NCBI RefSeq assembly: GCF_023823125.1
Contig: NZ_CP090949.1
Span: 2,442,001-2,506,000 of the forward strand
DNA: 64,000 nucleotides
Source: Erythrobacter aurantius
GTDB lineage: Bacteria; Pseudomonadota; Alphaproteobacteria; Sphingomonadales; Sphingomonadaceae
Reading direction: 5' to 3'
Shown: piece by piece, positions 16,028 to 25,490 of the stretch
Layout of the letters: the number at the start of each line of letters is the position of its first letter
Position numbering within the stretch: position 1 is the first letter of the stretch
Made by a program: the position numbers and the translations under genes
The notes under the pieces: generated by a model
Told to the model about the DNA's origin: nothing
The model's input: only the letters and a program-made list of their open reading frames with translations
Database searches by the model: none

Positions 16028-18334
16028 ATGACTACGCCTGCCCCCCTTCCCCCCGGCTCCGCTGCCGCTGTCCCGGCCTATGCCGCGCGGCTCAACCCGC
16101 CCCAGCGCGAGGCTGTGCTGACGACGGAAGGGCCGGTGCTGATGCTCGCGGGAGCGGGCACAGGCAAGACCGCGGCGCTGACAGCGCGCCTTGCCCATCT
16201 GGTAGCGACAGGCCGCGCATGGCCCAGCCAGATCCTGTGCGTCACCTTCACCAACAAGGCGGCGCGCGAGATGCGCGAGCGTGTGGGTCAGCATCTTGGC
16301 CCGGCCAGTGAAGGGATTCCCTGGCTCGGCACCTTCCATTCGATCTGCGCCAAGATGCTGCGTCGTCACGCCGAACTGGCCGGCTTGCAGAGCAATTACA
16401 CCATCATCGACACCGACGATCAGTTGCGGTTGTTGAAGCAGCTTATCGCCGACAATGATCTTGATGAAAAACGCTGGCCCGCGCGCCAGCTCGCCGGTTT
16501 GATCGATCGCTGGAAGAACCGCGGGCTGAACCCCGACGATCTCGATGCGATGGAAAACGAAGCCTACGCCAATGGCAAGGGCGCGGCCATGTACGGGCTG
16601 TATCAGGATCGGCTGAAGGCGCTCAATGCCTGCGACTTCGGCGATCTGATGCTGCATATGCTCAACATCTTCCGCAAACATTCCGATGTGCTGGCGGAAT
16701 ATCAGCAGCGTTTCCGGTACATTCTCGTCGACGAATATCAGGACACCAACGCGGTACAGTATCTGTGGCTGCGTTTGCTGGCACAGGCGCACAAGAACAT
16801 CTGCGTGGTGGGTGACGATGACCAGTCGATCTATTCATGGCGCGGCGCAGAAGTCGCCAATATCCTTCGGTTTGAAAAGGATTTTCCCGGCGCCCACGTG
16901 GTGCGGCTGGAGCAGAATTACCGTTCCACCCCGCATATCCTAGGCGCGGCATCCGGGCTGATCCGGGCCAATAGCGAACGGCACGAAAAGACCCTGTGGA
17001 CCGAGGCAAACGGCGGCGACAAGGTGCGCGTCATCGGCGTGTGGGACGCACCCGAAGAGGCCCGCCGGGTGGGCGAGGAGATTGAACGCCTCGAACGCGA
17101 AGGCGCGCCTCTCAATGAAGTCGCGATCCTTGTGCGCGCGCAATACCAGACCCGCGAATTCGAAGACCGCTTCATCCAGACGGGCATCAATTACCGGATC
17201 ATCGGCGGTTTCCGCTTCTACGAACGGGCCGAAATCCGCGACGCACTCGCCTATCTCCGGGTGATTGCGCAGCCGCAGGACGATCTCGCGTTCGAGCGTA
17301 TCTACAACCAGCCCAAGCGTGGGCTGGGTTCGAAAACGCTCGAAAAAATGCACAGCCACGCCCGCCGGGTGAGACTGCCGCTGGCCGCGGCCGCGCTGGA
17401 GCTGGCCGACAGCGACGAATTGCCCAAGCGCGCGGCCAACACCATCGGCGGATTGCTAAGGCAATTCCTCGCCTGGCGGCAGGCGGCGGAGGAAATGACG
17501 CCGGCTGACCTGTTGCGACTGGTGCTGGAGGAATCGGGCTACAACGCCATGCTTTCCGCCGATCGCAGCGCCGAAAGCGCGGGCAGAGCCGAAAACCTCT
17601 CCGAACTCGCGCGCGCGATGGAGGAATACGAAACGCTGGGCGATTTCCTCGAACATGTCAGCCTCGTCATGGACAATGATCGCAGCGACGAGGAGGAAAC
17701 CGTCACCATCATGACGATCCACGCGGCCAAGGGGCTGGAATTCGATCATGTTTTCTGCGTCGGCTGGGAAGAAGGCGTCTTCCCCTCGCAGCGCGCCATC
17801 GACGAGGGTGGCCTTGCCAGCCTGGAGGAAGAGCGCCGCCTTGCCTATGTCGCGATCACCCGTGCGCGGCGGCGCTGCATGATCTTTCACGCGGCAAATC
17901 GCCGCATCTACGGCCAATGGGTCAGCTCGATCCCTTCACGCTTCATCGAGGATTTGCCGCAGGAGCATATCGAGCAGGAATCGACCATGACGGGCGGTGC
18001 CTCGCTATGGCGCGCCAACTGGTCGGAAAACGAAGACCCCTTCGCCCATGTCGCAAGGGATCGCCCGGATCGCGCCCAGACCCGCGGCCCCGGCTGGCGC
18101 CGTGCGGTCGCCACCGGATACGAGCCGCAACAGAAACGCCTCGCTGAACCGGGGCGCAGTGCCGCCAGCTTTGCCGCCAAGCCGCGTTCCGACATCGCCA
18201 TCGGCGCGATGGTGCATCACGACAAATTCGGCACCGGCTGCGTCATCGATCAGGAAGGTAACAAGCTGACCATCCAGTTCGAGGAAGCCGGTGAAAAGCG
18301 GGTGATCGACAGCTTCGTCAAAGTGGTGGGCTGA
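16028..18334 (+). CDS. UvrD/PcrA-type superfamily 1 DNA helicase
   Basis: A 768-residue 3'-5' helicase with all the SF1A motifs: Walker A AGAGTGKT (41-48), motif Ia CVTFTNKAAREM, Walker B LVDEYQDTN near 233, motif III VVGDDDQSIYSWRGA, motif IV LEQNYRST, motif V IMTIHAAKGLEFD and motif VI YVAITRAR. Such enzymes work in nucleotide excision and mismatch repair and in removing stalled RNA polymerase or RecA. The C-terminal basic patch and the end (IGAMVHHDKFGTGCVI) are usual in PcrA/UvrD. The open frame reaches back to 15938, overlapping rsmD, but the conserved sequence begins after the ATG at 16028. No clear ribosome binding site is seen. Confidence 0.93.
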   Translation: MTTPAPLPPGSAAAVPAYAARLNPPQREAVLTTEGPVLMLAGAGTGKTAALTARLAHLVATGRAWPSQILCVTFTNKAAREMRERVGQHLGPASEGIPWLGTFHSICAKMLRRHAELAGLQSNYTIIDTDDQLRLLKQLIADNDLDEKRWPARQLAGLIDRWKNRGLNPDDLDAMENEAYANGKGAAMYGLYQDRLKALNACDFGDLMLHMLNIFRKHSDVLAEYQQRFRYILVDEYQDTNAVQYLWLRLLAQAHKNICVVGDDDQSIYSWRGAEVANILRFEKDFPGAHVVRLEQNYRSTPHILGAASGLIRANSERHEKTLWTEANGGDKVRVIGVWDAPEEARRVGEEIERLEREGAPLNEVAILVRAQYQTREFEDRFIQTGINYRIIGGFRFYERAEIRDALAYLRVIAQPQDDLAFERIYNQPKRGLGSKTLEKMHSHARRVRLPLAAAALELADSDELPKRAANTIGGLLRQFLAWRQAAEEMTPADLLRLVLEESGYNAMLSADRSAESAGRAENLSELARAMEEYETLGDFLEHVSLVMDNDRSDEEETVTIMTIHAAKGLEFDHVFCVGWEEGVFPSQRAIDEGGLASLEEERRLAYVAITRARRRCMIFHAANRRIYGQWVSSIPSRFIEDLPQEHIEQESTMTGGASLWRANWSENEDPFAHVARDRPDRAQTRGPGWRRAVATGYEPQQKRLAEPGRSAASFAAKPRSDIAIGAMVHHDKFGTGCVIDQEGNKLTIQFEEAGEKRVIDSFVKVVG

Positions 18335-18363
18335 CCGCCAAGCGCAAAAAGGGGGGCGCCGGC

Positions 18364-19782
18364 TTGAGACAATTTCTGTTCTTGTTGCTCATTCTGGCCG
18401 GGTTGTGCGCTCCTGCTAATGCCCGCATCGCCGCCATTCATGCCTTTGCCGCCGAAGCCTGGGAGAAATCGGGCGCTCCCGGCGCGGCCTATGCCGTGAT
18501 CGACGGCGATGCGAACAAGGCCGAAGGGTTCGGCGTGACACATGCGGGCGGCGATGTAGCCGTGTCACCCGACACACCGTTCCGGATCGGCTCGATCACC
18601 AAGAGCTTCACCGCGCTGGCGATCATGCAACTGGCCGAAACGGGCTCGCTCACCATTGATGATCCGGTAAGTGATCACCTGCCTGAGATGCGCAACAGCC
18701 CGGCAGGTTCGATTACCCTGCGCCAGTTGCTCAGCCACACCAGCGGATTTTCTACGGTTCAGGGCAACGCGCTGCACGATCAAAGCGGGGAACTGCCCCC
18801 TACCCTTGCCGCCCTCGCCGCCAGCCTTGGCGAGCAAGGGTCAGCCTATCCGCCCGGCACACGCTGGGAATATTCGAACGCGAATTACCAGATCCTTGGC
18901 GCGGTGGTGGAGGCGGTCAGCGGAAGCGGATACGAGGATTACGTTCGCAACCAGATTTTCTCAGCTCTTGGCCTTTCGTCAGGGACGTTCGCCTATGTTG
19001 AAACGCCCAAAGGCGCCGCCATCGGCCACCGCCCTTGGTTCGGCGGACACCGCGCCTTCGACGATCACGGCGATTCGCGCCTCAATGCATCGGCAGGGGG
19101 CATTCTGATGAGCGCGCGCGATCTCGCGACCTATCTCTCGGTGATGATGAACGGGCAAAGCGATGTGCTGAGCGCCGAGGGCAAGGGGCAAATGCTGCAA
19201 CCGGCAAGCGAGGCCGCACCCTTCTATGGCCTAGGCTGGTTCCTCGATTCCGCGACGGGCAGCGCCTTTCACGGCGGGCTTGTCCCCGGCAGCGAGGCAT
19301 TGGCAACCATGATCCCGGCCCAGCGCAAGGGGGTGGTTGTGCTGGTCAACACCAATGGCGGGATCGGCTTTGGCGAAAGCGTCGATTTGCGCGAAGGACT
19401 GACGGCATTTGCGCTTGGGCGTGAGTATTCAGGCTCAGGGTCACGCTGGGGGCCGAAGACGGCCTATCTCTCGGTCATGCTGCTGCCGCCGTTCTTTGTC
19501 CTCGCCATCATCTGGGGGTGGATGCGCCGCGGGGATATTCGAGCAAAGCGGGCCAATACTGCGGGGCTGTTCAGCCTGTGGTTCCCGCTCGCCGCGATGC
19601 TCGCCGTCGCCTTTGTCCTGATCGCGGTGATCCCGCAAATGTTTGGCGGCTCGATCGCGACGATCCTTTTGTATCAACCCGATTTCGGAGCAGGCATGGT
19701 CGCAGCGGCCATACTCGCGCCGGTTTGGGCGGTGTTCAGGCTGGCGCTTGCATATCTGCCCTTGCGGCCAGCCCCGGCCTGA
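18364..19782 (+). CDS. Serine hydrolase (class C beta-lactamase-like) with C-terminal membrane domain
   Basis: A 472-residue protein with a signal peptide (about 1-21, cut after APANA) and a penicillin-binding-protein-like serine hydrolase domain. The nucleophile motif is SITK (Ser77, Lys80), the second motif is YSN (Tyr170) and the third region is FHGGLVPG near 302. The last ~100 residues hold about three or four hydrophobic segments, placing the enzyme on the inner membrane with its catalytic part outside. The substrate (peptide, ester or beta-lactam) cannot be read from sequence. The TTG start has a GGGGGG site about 7 bases upstream and starts exactly at the signal peptide. Confidence 0.83.
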   Translation: MRQFLFLLLILAGLCAPANARIAAIHAFAAEAWEKSGAPGAAYAVIDGDANKAEGFGVTHAGGDVAVSPDTPFRIGSITKSFTALAIMQLAETGSLTIDDPVSDHLPEMRNSPAGSITLRQLLSHTSGFSTVQGNALHDQSGELPPTLAALAASLGEQGSAYPPGTRWEYSNANYQILGAVVEAVSGSGYEDYVRNQIFSALGLSSGTFAYVETPKGAAIGHRPWFGGHRAFDDHGDSRLNASAGGILMSARDLATYLSVMMNGQSDVLSAEGKGQMLQPASEAAPFYGLGWFLDSATGSAFHGGLVPGSEALATMIPAQRKGVVVLVNTNGGIGFGESVDLREGLTAFALGREYSGSGSRWGPKTAYLSVMLLPPFFVLAIIWGWMRRGDIRAKRANTAGLFSLWFPLAAMLAVAFVLIAVIPQMFGGSIATILLYQPDFGAGMVAAAILAPVWAVFRLALAYLPLRPAPA

Positions 19783-19805
19783 TCCTCGATAAACGCAGCG
19801 GAGCC

Positions 19806-20756
19806 ATGAAAGCCATGCCTGATCTTTCCCGTATCGCTCTGGCGCTTTCACCCATCCTGCTTGCGACCCTGCCGACGGCTCTTCATGCGCACCCTGACCT
19901 TGAGCGGGAAACGGCATCGGAGTGCATTTTACCGCCGGGCTGGAGCGCAATCGCTGCGCGCGATCCGCAATTCGTGGTCTTTGGCGAAACCCACGGGACC
20001 AAGGAAGCGCCCGCTTTCGTATCCGATCTGGTCTGCGCGCTCGCCGCCAGGGGCGACAAGGTGCTGCTGGCAGTTGAGCACGGCTCAACTTACGACGCAC
20101 GATGGCAGGAGGCCTGGGCCTTGCCGCAAGAGCAATTCCGCAATGCGGTGCTGCAACATGGTTGGCAGGGTCGTGAAGACGGCGTGGCAAGCATCGCTAT
20201 GCTTGACCTGATTGTCCGGGCGCACGCCTTAAAGGAAGGTGGCGCACATATCGGCATTGTCGCCTTCAACGGCGCCCGCGATGACGATCAGCGATCCCGG
20301 TTTGCCGACCTGCCCAGTCAAGGCCCCCACGAAGCCGCTCAGGCGGAAAACATCGCCGAAGCGGCCGCCGATCGCAATTACGACACCGTCATCGTCCTTG
20401 TCGGCAGTCTGCACGCCATGAAAGCGCCCACCAGCATCGGCGGCCCGGAGTTCGAACCGATGGCCGCGCGACTGGCCACCTATGGTCCGGTCGCAACCCT
20501 CGTCATGAAGCATGGTGACGGATCGTCATGGAGTTGCCAGTTGGCGGAGGATGCGGAGTTCGTGCCCGGTCAGCCGCTGCCTCAAAATGCAGTGGTGTGC
20601 GCCGATCACCCGGCCGGGGGCAGGGACGATTTAGAGGGCGAGCCCTATGTTTCGCTCACAATGCCGCAAGACGATCCTAAGCGCGGGTTTTATGACGGGT
20701 TTTTCTGGGTCGGCCCGATCACCGCTTCACCCCCGGCTTTCCCGACAGAGGAATAG
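19806..20756 (+). CDS. Secreted protein resembling the ChaN/Tiki/erythromycin-esterase fold
   Basis: A 316-residue product with a signal peptide (cut near ALHA, residue 28). The mature protein opens with VVFGETHGTKEAP (Glu61, His63), then LLAVEHG, and later VIVLVGSLHAM near the end of the domain. GETH-like motifs with a downstream conserved His are typical of the EreA/ChaN/Tiki superfamily, which includes heme-binding proteins and metal-dependent hydrolases. The family placement is tentative and no function is claimed. A longer frame reaches 19518 inside the previous gene. The ATG at 19806 is chosen for the signal peptide and nearby GGAG. It is convergent with the DEAD-box helicase. Confidence 0.62.
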   Translation: MKAMPDLSRIALALSPILLATLPTALHAHPDLERETASECILPPGWSAIAARDPQFVVFGETHGTKEAPAFVSDLVCALAARGDKVLLAVEHGSTYDARWQEAWALPQEQFRNAVLQHGWQGREDGVASIAMLDLIVRAHALKEGGAHIGIVAFNGARDDDQRSRFADLPSQGPHEAAQAENIAEAAADRNYDTVIVLVGSLHAMKAPTSIGGPEFEPMAARLATYGPVATLVMKHGDGSSWSCQLAEDAEFVPGQPLPQNAVVCADHPAGGRDDLEGEPYVSLTMPQDDPKRGFYDGFFWVGPITASPPAFPTEE

Positions 20757-20759
20757 TCC

Positions 20760-22139
20760 TCAGCCCAGCCCCACGTCGAGGAAACCGGGCTTTGGCCCGT
20801 TCCATTCGCCGGCGGGGACCGGTTCGTCATCCTCGTCACGGTGACGGTTGCGGCTGTGCCGTTCGGGCTTGGCGCTGCGATCATCGCGCTCGCGCTTTTC
20901 ACGGCGTGGTTTGCGGGCGTTATCTTCGCCCTCGTCGCTTTCGCTCCGGCGACGGCGGCTTTCGCGCTTTGGCTTTTCTTCGGGCTCAGGCTCGCTGCCG
21001 GGCTGCGCCAGTTCGACGCGCACGTCTTCCTTGCCGAACACCTTGATCTTGGCCCCGGTCAGCTTTTCGACATTGGCGATCGCTTCGGCATCTTCACCCG
21101 ATACTAAGGTGAAGGCGCGCCCCTTGGCCCCGGCGCGGCCCGTGCGGCCGATGCGATGGACGTAATCATCCGGGTGCCACGGCGTGTCGAAATTGAAGAC
21201 GTGGCTCACACCCTTGATGTCGAGCCCGCGCGCGGCGACGTCGGATGCGACAAGGATATTGACCTCGCCCTTCTTGAACCGGTCCAGTTCCTTCAGGCGC
21301 GAGCTTTGATCCATGTCGCCGTGGATTTCGCTGCTGGCAAAGCCGTGGCGCTGGAGGCTCTGATTGAGCTCGCGCACGGTGGTCTTGCGGTTGGCGAAGA
21401 TGATCGCGGTTTCGACGTGGTCGTTCTGGAGCAGCCAGCGCAGCGTCTCGCGCTTCTTTCGCGCATCCACCGGGATCTTGAACGCGGTGATATCCTTGTT
21501 CGTTGTCGCCGCGCGGGCCGTTTCGATCCGCTTTGGATTGCTCAGGAATTTCTTTGCCAGCTTTTCGATCGGCGCGGGCATTGTCGCCGAAAACAGCATG
21601 GTCTGGCGGGTTTCGGGCAGTTTCGAGCAGATGAATTCGATGTCGGGGATGAAGCCCATGTCGAGCATCCGGTCCGCTTCGTCGATCACCAGCAATTCGC
21701 AGCCGTTGAGCAGGATCTTGCCCCGCTCGAACAGGTCCATCAGGCGGCCCGGCGTGGCGATCAGAACGTCGACGCCTTCGTTAAGGGCCTTCACCTGATC
21801 GCCCATCTGCACGCCGCCAATAAGCAGCGCCATTTTCAGGTCGTGATTGGCGCCGTATTTCTCGAAATTCTCGGCCACCTGCGCGGCAAGTTCGCGCGTC
21901 GGTTCAAGGATCAGCGAACGCGGCATCAGCGCGCGGCGGCGACCGGCGGCCATCACATCGATCATCGGCAGGACGAAGCTGGCGGTCTTGCCCGTGCCGG
22001 TCTGGGCGATGCCGATAATGTCCTTCATCATCAGGATCGCGGGGATGGCTTCGGCCTGGATCGCTGTCGGCTCGGTATAGCCCGCGTCCTCCACGGCTTT
22101 GAGCAATTCGGGTGAAAGGCCGAGATCGGCGAATGTCAT
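20760..22139 (-). CDS. DEAD-box RNA helicase
   Basis: A 459-residue ATP-dependent RNA helicase of the RhlE/DeaD class. It shows the Q motif region, Walker A AQTGTGKT (about 45-52), PTRELAAQ, TPGRLMD, the DEAD box VIDEADRMLD, FSATMP, and the C-terminal motifs VASDVAARGLDI and HRIGRTGRAG. The last ~85 residues are very rich in Arg, Lys, Glu and Asp, a flexible RNA-binding tail. It likely acts in ribosome assembly or RNA decay. A TTG three codons upstream (22148) is also in frame; the ATG is preferred. The helicase core is certain; the subfamily is not. Confidence 0.92.
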   Translation of the reverse strand: MTFADLGLSPELLKAVEDAGYTEPTAIQAEAIPAILMMKDIIGIAQTGTGKTASFVLPMIDVMAAGRRRALMPRSLILEPTRELAAQVAENFEKYGANHDLKMALLIGGVQMGDQVKALNEGVDVLIATPGRLMDLFERGKILLNGCELLVIDEADRMLDMGFIPDIEFICSKLPETRQTMLFSATMPAPIEKLAKKFLSNPKRIETARAATTNKDITAFKIPVDARKKRETLRWLLQNDHVETAIIFANRKTTVRELNQSLQRHGFASSEIHGDMDQSSRLKELDRFKKGEVNILVASDVAARGLDIKGVSHVFNFDTPWHPDDYVHRIGRTGRAGAKGRAFTLVSGEDAEAIANVEKLTGAKIKVFGKEDVRVELAQPGSEPEPEEKPKRESRRRRSESDEGEDNARKPRREKRERDDRSAKPERHSRNRHRDEDDEPVPAGEWNGPKPGFLDVGLG

Positions 22140-22286
22140 GTAAGTCAAAATGTCCGGATAGCGGGCGATGCGGGCATCGCCGGGATTTGTCGCGCCAGAA
22201 GGGAACGCCCGCTGACAGCGAGGCTGCGCTTGGCGAAAATAAGGGAAAAAGTCAAGAAATGCGCCCGTGGGACGCAGCGGGGAACG

Positions 22287-22859
22287 TCAGTCGTTCACGG
22301 CGACCAGCTGGCGCATCCGTTCCACCTCGCAGCGCGCACCGCTGCGTGACTGCAATTCGTCCCTGTCGACGCAGATCTGGCCGTCCTCGCTCTTTTCGAC
22401 ATAGAATCCAGAATAGAACTCCCGTGCGCGGCAGGCCCGTTCGAGGTTCACGCTGACGATACGATTGTCATTGAGGAACAGCAGCAGCCGGTTGCCATTA
22501 CCGGTCTGCACCCCGGAAATCCGGTTTACCGGCAGGCAGCGTTCCATCTCGCGCTCTTCGAAACGCGTGGTGAGCCCGCGCGTCGGCAATTGCGCGAGCA
22601 GGCTGTTGCGGTTCGCCTCAGGCTGCGGGGAAATGCGGATGATGACGCGTTGTTCGATGCGGAATTGCCGCCATTCCTGTCCCCCGTGGAATGCGTCCAG
22701 CGGGTTGGCCGTTTCGGACGCGACCGGGAATGCAGGCGAAAGGGGAGCCTCTGGCGGCTGCTCGTAATCTGGGCCGACAGCCGGAACAAACACAACCCCC
22801 TGCCCCATCAAGGGCAGCATCAACGCCAGCGGCGCGATATAGGCAATGAAACTCGGCAT
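22287..22859 (-). CDS. Hypothetical exported protein
   Basis: A 190-residue product with an N-terminal hydrophobic segment (about residues 4-25) that may be a signal peptide, a Pro-rich stretch, then a predominantly beta region (EQRVIIRISPQ, GNRLLLFLNDNRIVSVNLERACRA) with several cysteines (in ERCLPV, RACRA, QICVD and ARCEV) that could form two disulfide bonds in the periplasm. I recognise no domain. About 138 bases separate it from the helicase on the same strand. Codon pattern and GC match the neighbours, so it is probably a real lineage-specific gene. Confidence 0.6.
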   Translation of the reverse strand: MPSFIAYIAPLALMLPLMGQGVVFVPAVGPDYEQPPEAPLSPAFPVASETANPLDAFHGGQEWRQFRIEQRVIIRISPQPEANRNSLLAQLPTRGLTTRFEEREMERCLPVNRISGVQTGNGNRLLLFLNDNRIVSVNLERACRAREFYSGFYVEKSEDGQICVDRDELQSRSGARCEVERMRQLVAVND

Positions 22860-23019
22860 GGGGGTTTTCCGAGATGTCCTTTGGGGCAGTTGGTCAGTCG
22901 CTGTCTGATCAACCAGCTAGCAAGAGCGATTGAACGCTGGCTTAACTGTCGCCATCTTGCCAGCCCGCAGCATGGACAATGCTGGTGCATTAGCGGCGAA
23001 GTGTGGCAAGGAGGCAACA

Positions 23020-24468
23020 ATGACGACACAGACTCGCACCCGCGATTCCTTTCTCGCCGATGCCTCGGCGCTGCTTGGCCCCAAGGGGATTTCGACCGCG
23101 CCCGAAGACATTTCACCGTGGCTGACCGACTGGCGGGGTCGCTACACTGGCCGGGCGCTCGCCCTCGCCTCGCCTGCCTCGACGCAGGAAGTCGCCGAGC
23201 TGGTGAAGCTTTGCGCGAAACACCACGTGCCGATCGTTCCGCAAGGTGGCAACAGCGGCATGGCGGGCGGCGCGACGCCGGATGACAGCGGCACGGCAGT
23301 GCTGCTTTCGCTGCGGCGGATGAACGCGATCCGATCGCTTGATGCGGGCGCGGGTCAGGCGGTGTGCGAAGCGGGCGTGATCCTTCAAACCTTCCACGAG
23401 GCTGCAGACAATGCGGGATTGCGGTTTCCCCTGACGCTGGGCGGCAAAGGTTCGGCCACCATCGGCGGGCTGGTGTCGACCAATGCCGGGGGCACGCAGG
23501 TGCTGCGCCACGGCACGATGCGCGCGCAAGTGCTGGGAATCGAGGCAGTGCTGGCCGACGGCAGCGTCTTCAACGGGCTGACTTCTCTGAAGAAGGACAA
23601 TCGCGGGTTCGATCTCAAGCAATTGCTGATCGGTTCCGAGGGCACGCTCGGCATCGTCACCGCGGCAAACTTGCGGTTGCTGCCGGCCACACGATCGCGC
23701 GTGACGGCATGGGTGGGCCTGCCCTCGATCATCGATGCGCGGACGCTCTTGCGCCGGGTGGACCGGGCTTTGGGCGATACGCTCGAAGGTTTCGAAGTCG
23801 TCCCCGCCCATTGCCTCGACAGCGTTTTGGCGCATCTGCCTGACGCACGCAGCCCGCTCGGCACGCGCCACGCATGGAATGCGCTGATCGAATGCGTGGC
23901 AAGCGACGCGGATGATGCGAGTTTGCGCGAAAGGCTCGAGACCGCGCTGGCTCAGGCCGCCGAGGAAGGCTTGCTCGAAGACGCGGTAATCGCCGCGAAC
24001 GAGCGGCAGGCGGAAGATTTCTGGCTGCTGCGCGATTCCATATCCGGCGCCGAACGCGCGCTTGGCCCGGCGATGCAGCACGATATCTCTGTGCCGGTGG
24101 AGCGGATGCCCGAATTCATCCTTGCCGCATCCCCCGCCATCGAAAGCGAGTTCGCAGGAACAACCGCTGTCGCCTTCGGCCATCTGGGTGATGGCAATGT
24201 GCATTTCCATGTGCTCGCGCCAAAGGGTGCAACGCCGGGGAAATGGGAAGACGGCGAAGGCAAGGCGATCAGCGCAAGGGTGTATGATATGGTTACCGAG
24301 GCAGGCGGATCGATCAGCGCGGAACACGGCATCGGCCAGATGAAGGTCGGCGAACTGGGCCGTCTCGGCGATCCGGTGGCGCTTTCGATGATGCGCAGCG
24401 TCAAGGCCGCGCTCGATCCGCTTGACCTGCTCAATCCGGGCAAGCTGGTGCCGCCATCGGACGGATGA
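23020..24468 (+). CDS. FAD-linked oxidase, GlcD / D-2-hydroxyacid dehydrogenase type
   Basis: A 482-residue flavoenzyme with an N-terminal FAD-binding-4 (PCMH/VAO) domain, including VPQGGNSGMAGGA near residue 75 and GSEGTLGIVTAANLRLLP near 205, and a C-terminal FAD-oxidase domain with FGHLGDGNVHFHV, EHGIGQMK and the terminal LNPGKLVPP. Relatives oxidise D-lactate, glycolate or D-2-hydroxyglutarate and pass electrons to a quinone or cytochrome; the D-2-hydroxyglutarate type seems closest in layout. The frame opens at 22930, but the ATG at 23020 has an AAGGAGG site 6 bases upstream. It stands alone with no GlcE/GlcF partner. Confidence 0.86.
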   Translation: MTTQTRTRDSFLADASALLGPKGISTAPEDISPWLTDWRGRYTGRALALASPASTQEVAELVKLCAKHHVPIVPQGGNSGMAGGATPDDSGTAVLLSLRRMNAIRSLDAGAGQAVCEAGVILQTFHEAADNAGLRFPLTLGGKGSATIGGLVSTNAGGTQVLRHGTMRAQVLGIEAVLADGSVFNGLTSLKKDNRGFDLKQLLIGSEGTLGIVTAANLRLLPATRSRVTAWVGLPSIIDARTLLRRVDRALGDTLEGFEVVPAHCLDSVLAHLPDARSPLGTRHAWNALIECVASDADDASLRERLETALAQAAEEGLLEDAVIAANERQAEDFWLLRDSISGAERALGPAMQHDISVPVERMPEFILAASPAIESEFAGTTAVAFGHLGDGNVHFHVLAPKGATPGKWEDGEGKAISARVYDMVTEAGGSISAEHGIGQMKVGELGRLGDPVALSMMRSVKAALDPLDLLNPGKLVPPSDG

Positions 24469-24614
24469 CACCCGCCCCTTTGCACCCCCCGCTTGCACAG
24501 GCGCGGATCAACGCCTAAAGCCCCCCGCATCCGGCGCGTGGGGGTGCGCGAGAGCAATCGTCCCTGTATGCCGCGACCACCAGTTTTCATCCGCTATTTC
24601 TCGGAGACATTTCC

Positions 24615-25403
24615 ATGGCCACCGCGTCGCAGCCGCAACTTCCGCTGTTCTACAAAGACCTGCTTCCGCTCAACAGCCGCGATCACGCCGACTGGAAGGT
24701 TACCAGCTTCCAGGATGCAGGTTTCCTTGCAAACACCCATGCGATTCCGCTGACGGTTGACGAATTCGTCGATGCGCAGCGCGATTATCCAATCGTGTTC
24801 ACCGCCGGCGACAACCCGCTGCCGATCGCACTGATGGGCCTGAACGAAGGCGTCAACACCTTCATCGACGACAACGGCAAGCTTGAAGCGGGCGTCTATG
24901 TCCCCGCCTACATCCGCCGCTATCCGTTCCTGCTGGCCAAGCTGACCCGCGAAAGCGACGACATGTCGCTGTGCTTCGATCCGCAGTCGGGCGTTGTCGG
25001 CAAGCATGACGAAGGCCAGGCGCTGTTCGACGGCACCACGCCGAGCGACTACACCAATGGTGTTCTGGAATTCTGCAAGCGGTTCGAAGAATCGGGCCAG
25101 CGCACCAAGGCGTTCATGGACGAGCTGAAGAAGCACGACGTGCTGATGGACGGCGAAATCGCCATCACCCGCAACGACATGCCCGACAAGCCGTTCGTCT
25201 ATCGCGGTTTCCGCATGATCGACGAAAACAAGCTGCGCGAATTGCCGACCGAAGCGGTCGAAGCGCTCAACAAGAACGGCATGCTGATGCTGATGCACGC
25301 GCAGCTGTTCTCGATGAACCTGATGCGCACCCTGTTCGAACGCCAGGCCCGTCAGGGCAAGGTTCCGGCGATGAACGAGGCTGCACCGGCAGGTAACGCC
25401 TGA
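24615..25403 (+). CDS. SapC family protein
   Basis: A 262-residue protein matching the SapC family: LPLFYKDLLPLNSRDHADWK at the start, then PLTVDEFVDAQRDYPIVF, YVPAYIRRYPFLLAK and a C-terminal LMLMHAQLFSMNLMRTLFE. The family name comes from an S-layer-associated gene in Campylobacter. The biochemical role is unknown, and it is not the SapC of antimicrobial-peptide transporters. It has a monocistronic look: 146 bases upstream are gene-free, and a strong terminator lies 46 bases downstream. Confidence 0.85.
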   Translation: MATASQPQLPLFYKDLLPLNSRDHADWKVTSFQDAGFLANTHAIPLTVDEFVDAQRDYPIVFTAGDNPLPIALMGLNEGVNTFIDDNGKLEAGVYVPAYIRRYPFLLAKLTRESDDMSLCFDPQSGVVGKHDEGQALFDGTTPSDYTNGVLEFCKRFEESGQRTKAFMDELKKHDVLMDGEIAITRNDMPDKPFVYRGFRMIDENKLRELPTEAVEALNKNGMLMLMHAQLFSMNLMRTLFERQARQGKVPAMNEAAPAGNA

Positions 25404-25449
25404 TACGGGGCATCTCCCCATCGGGGAACAATTCTGACTGAACATCGAC

Positions 25450-25490
25450 GGGGGTCCTGCGGGTTGAACGCAGGGCCCCCGTTTCCTATT
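25450..25490 (+). terminator. Intrinsic terminator after the SapC gene
   Basis: A 12-bp stem (25450-25461 GGGGGTCCTGCG with 25469-25480 CGCAGGGCCCCC, one G-U pair) and a 7-base loop are followed by GTTTCCTATTT. It lies 46 bases past the SapC stop. Confidence 0.85.

Noticed and set aside
23113-24498. 461-codon minus-strand frame opposite the FAD-linked oxidase
   Set aside because: Antisense shadow with Arg/His-rich composition; the plus-strand protein has clear FAD-domain motifs.
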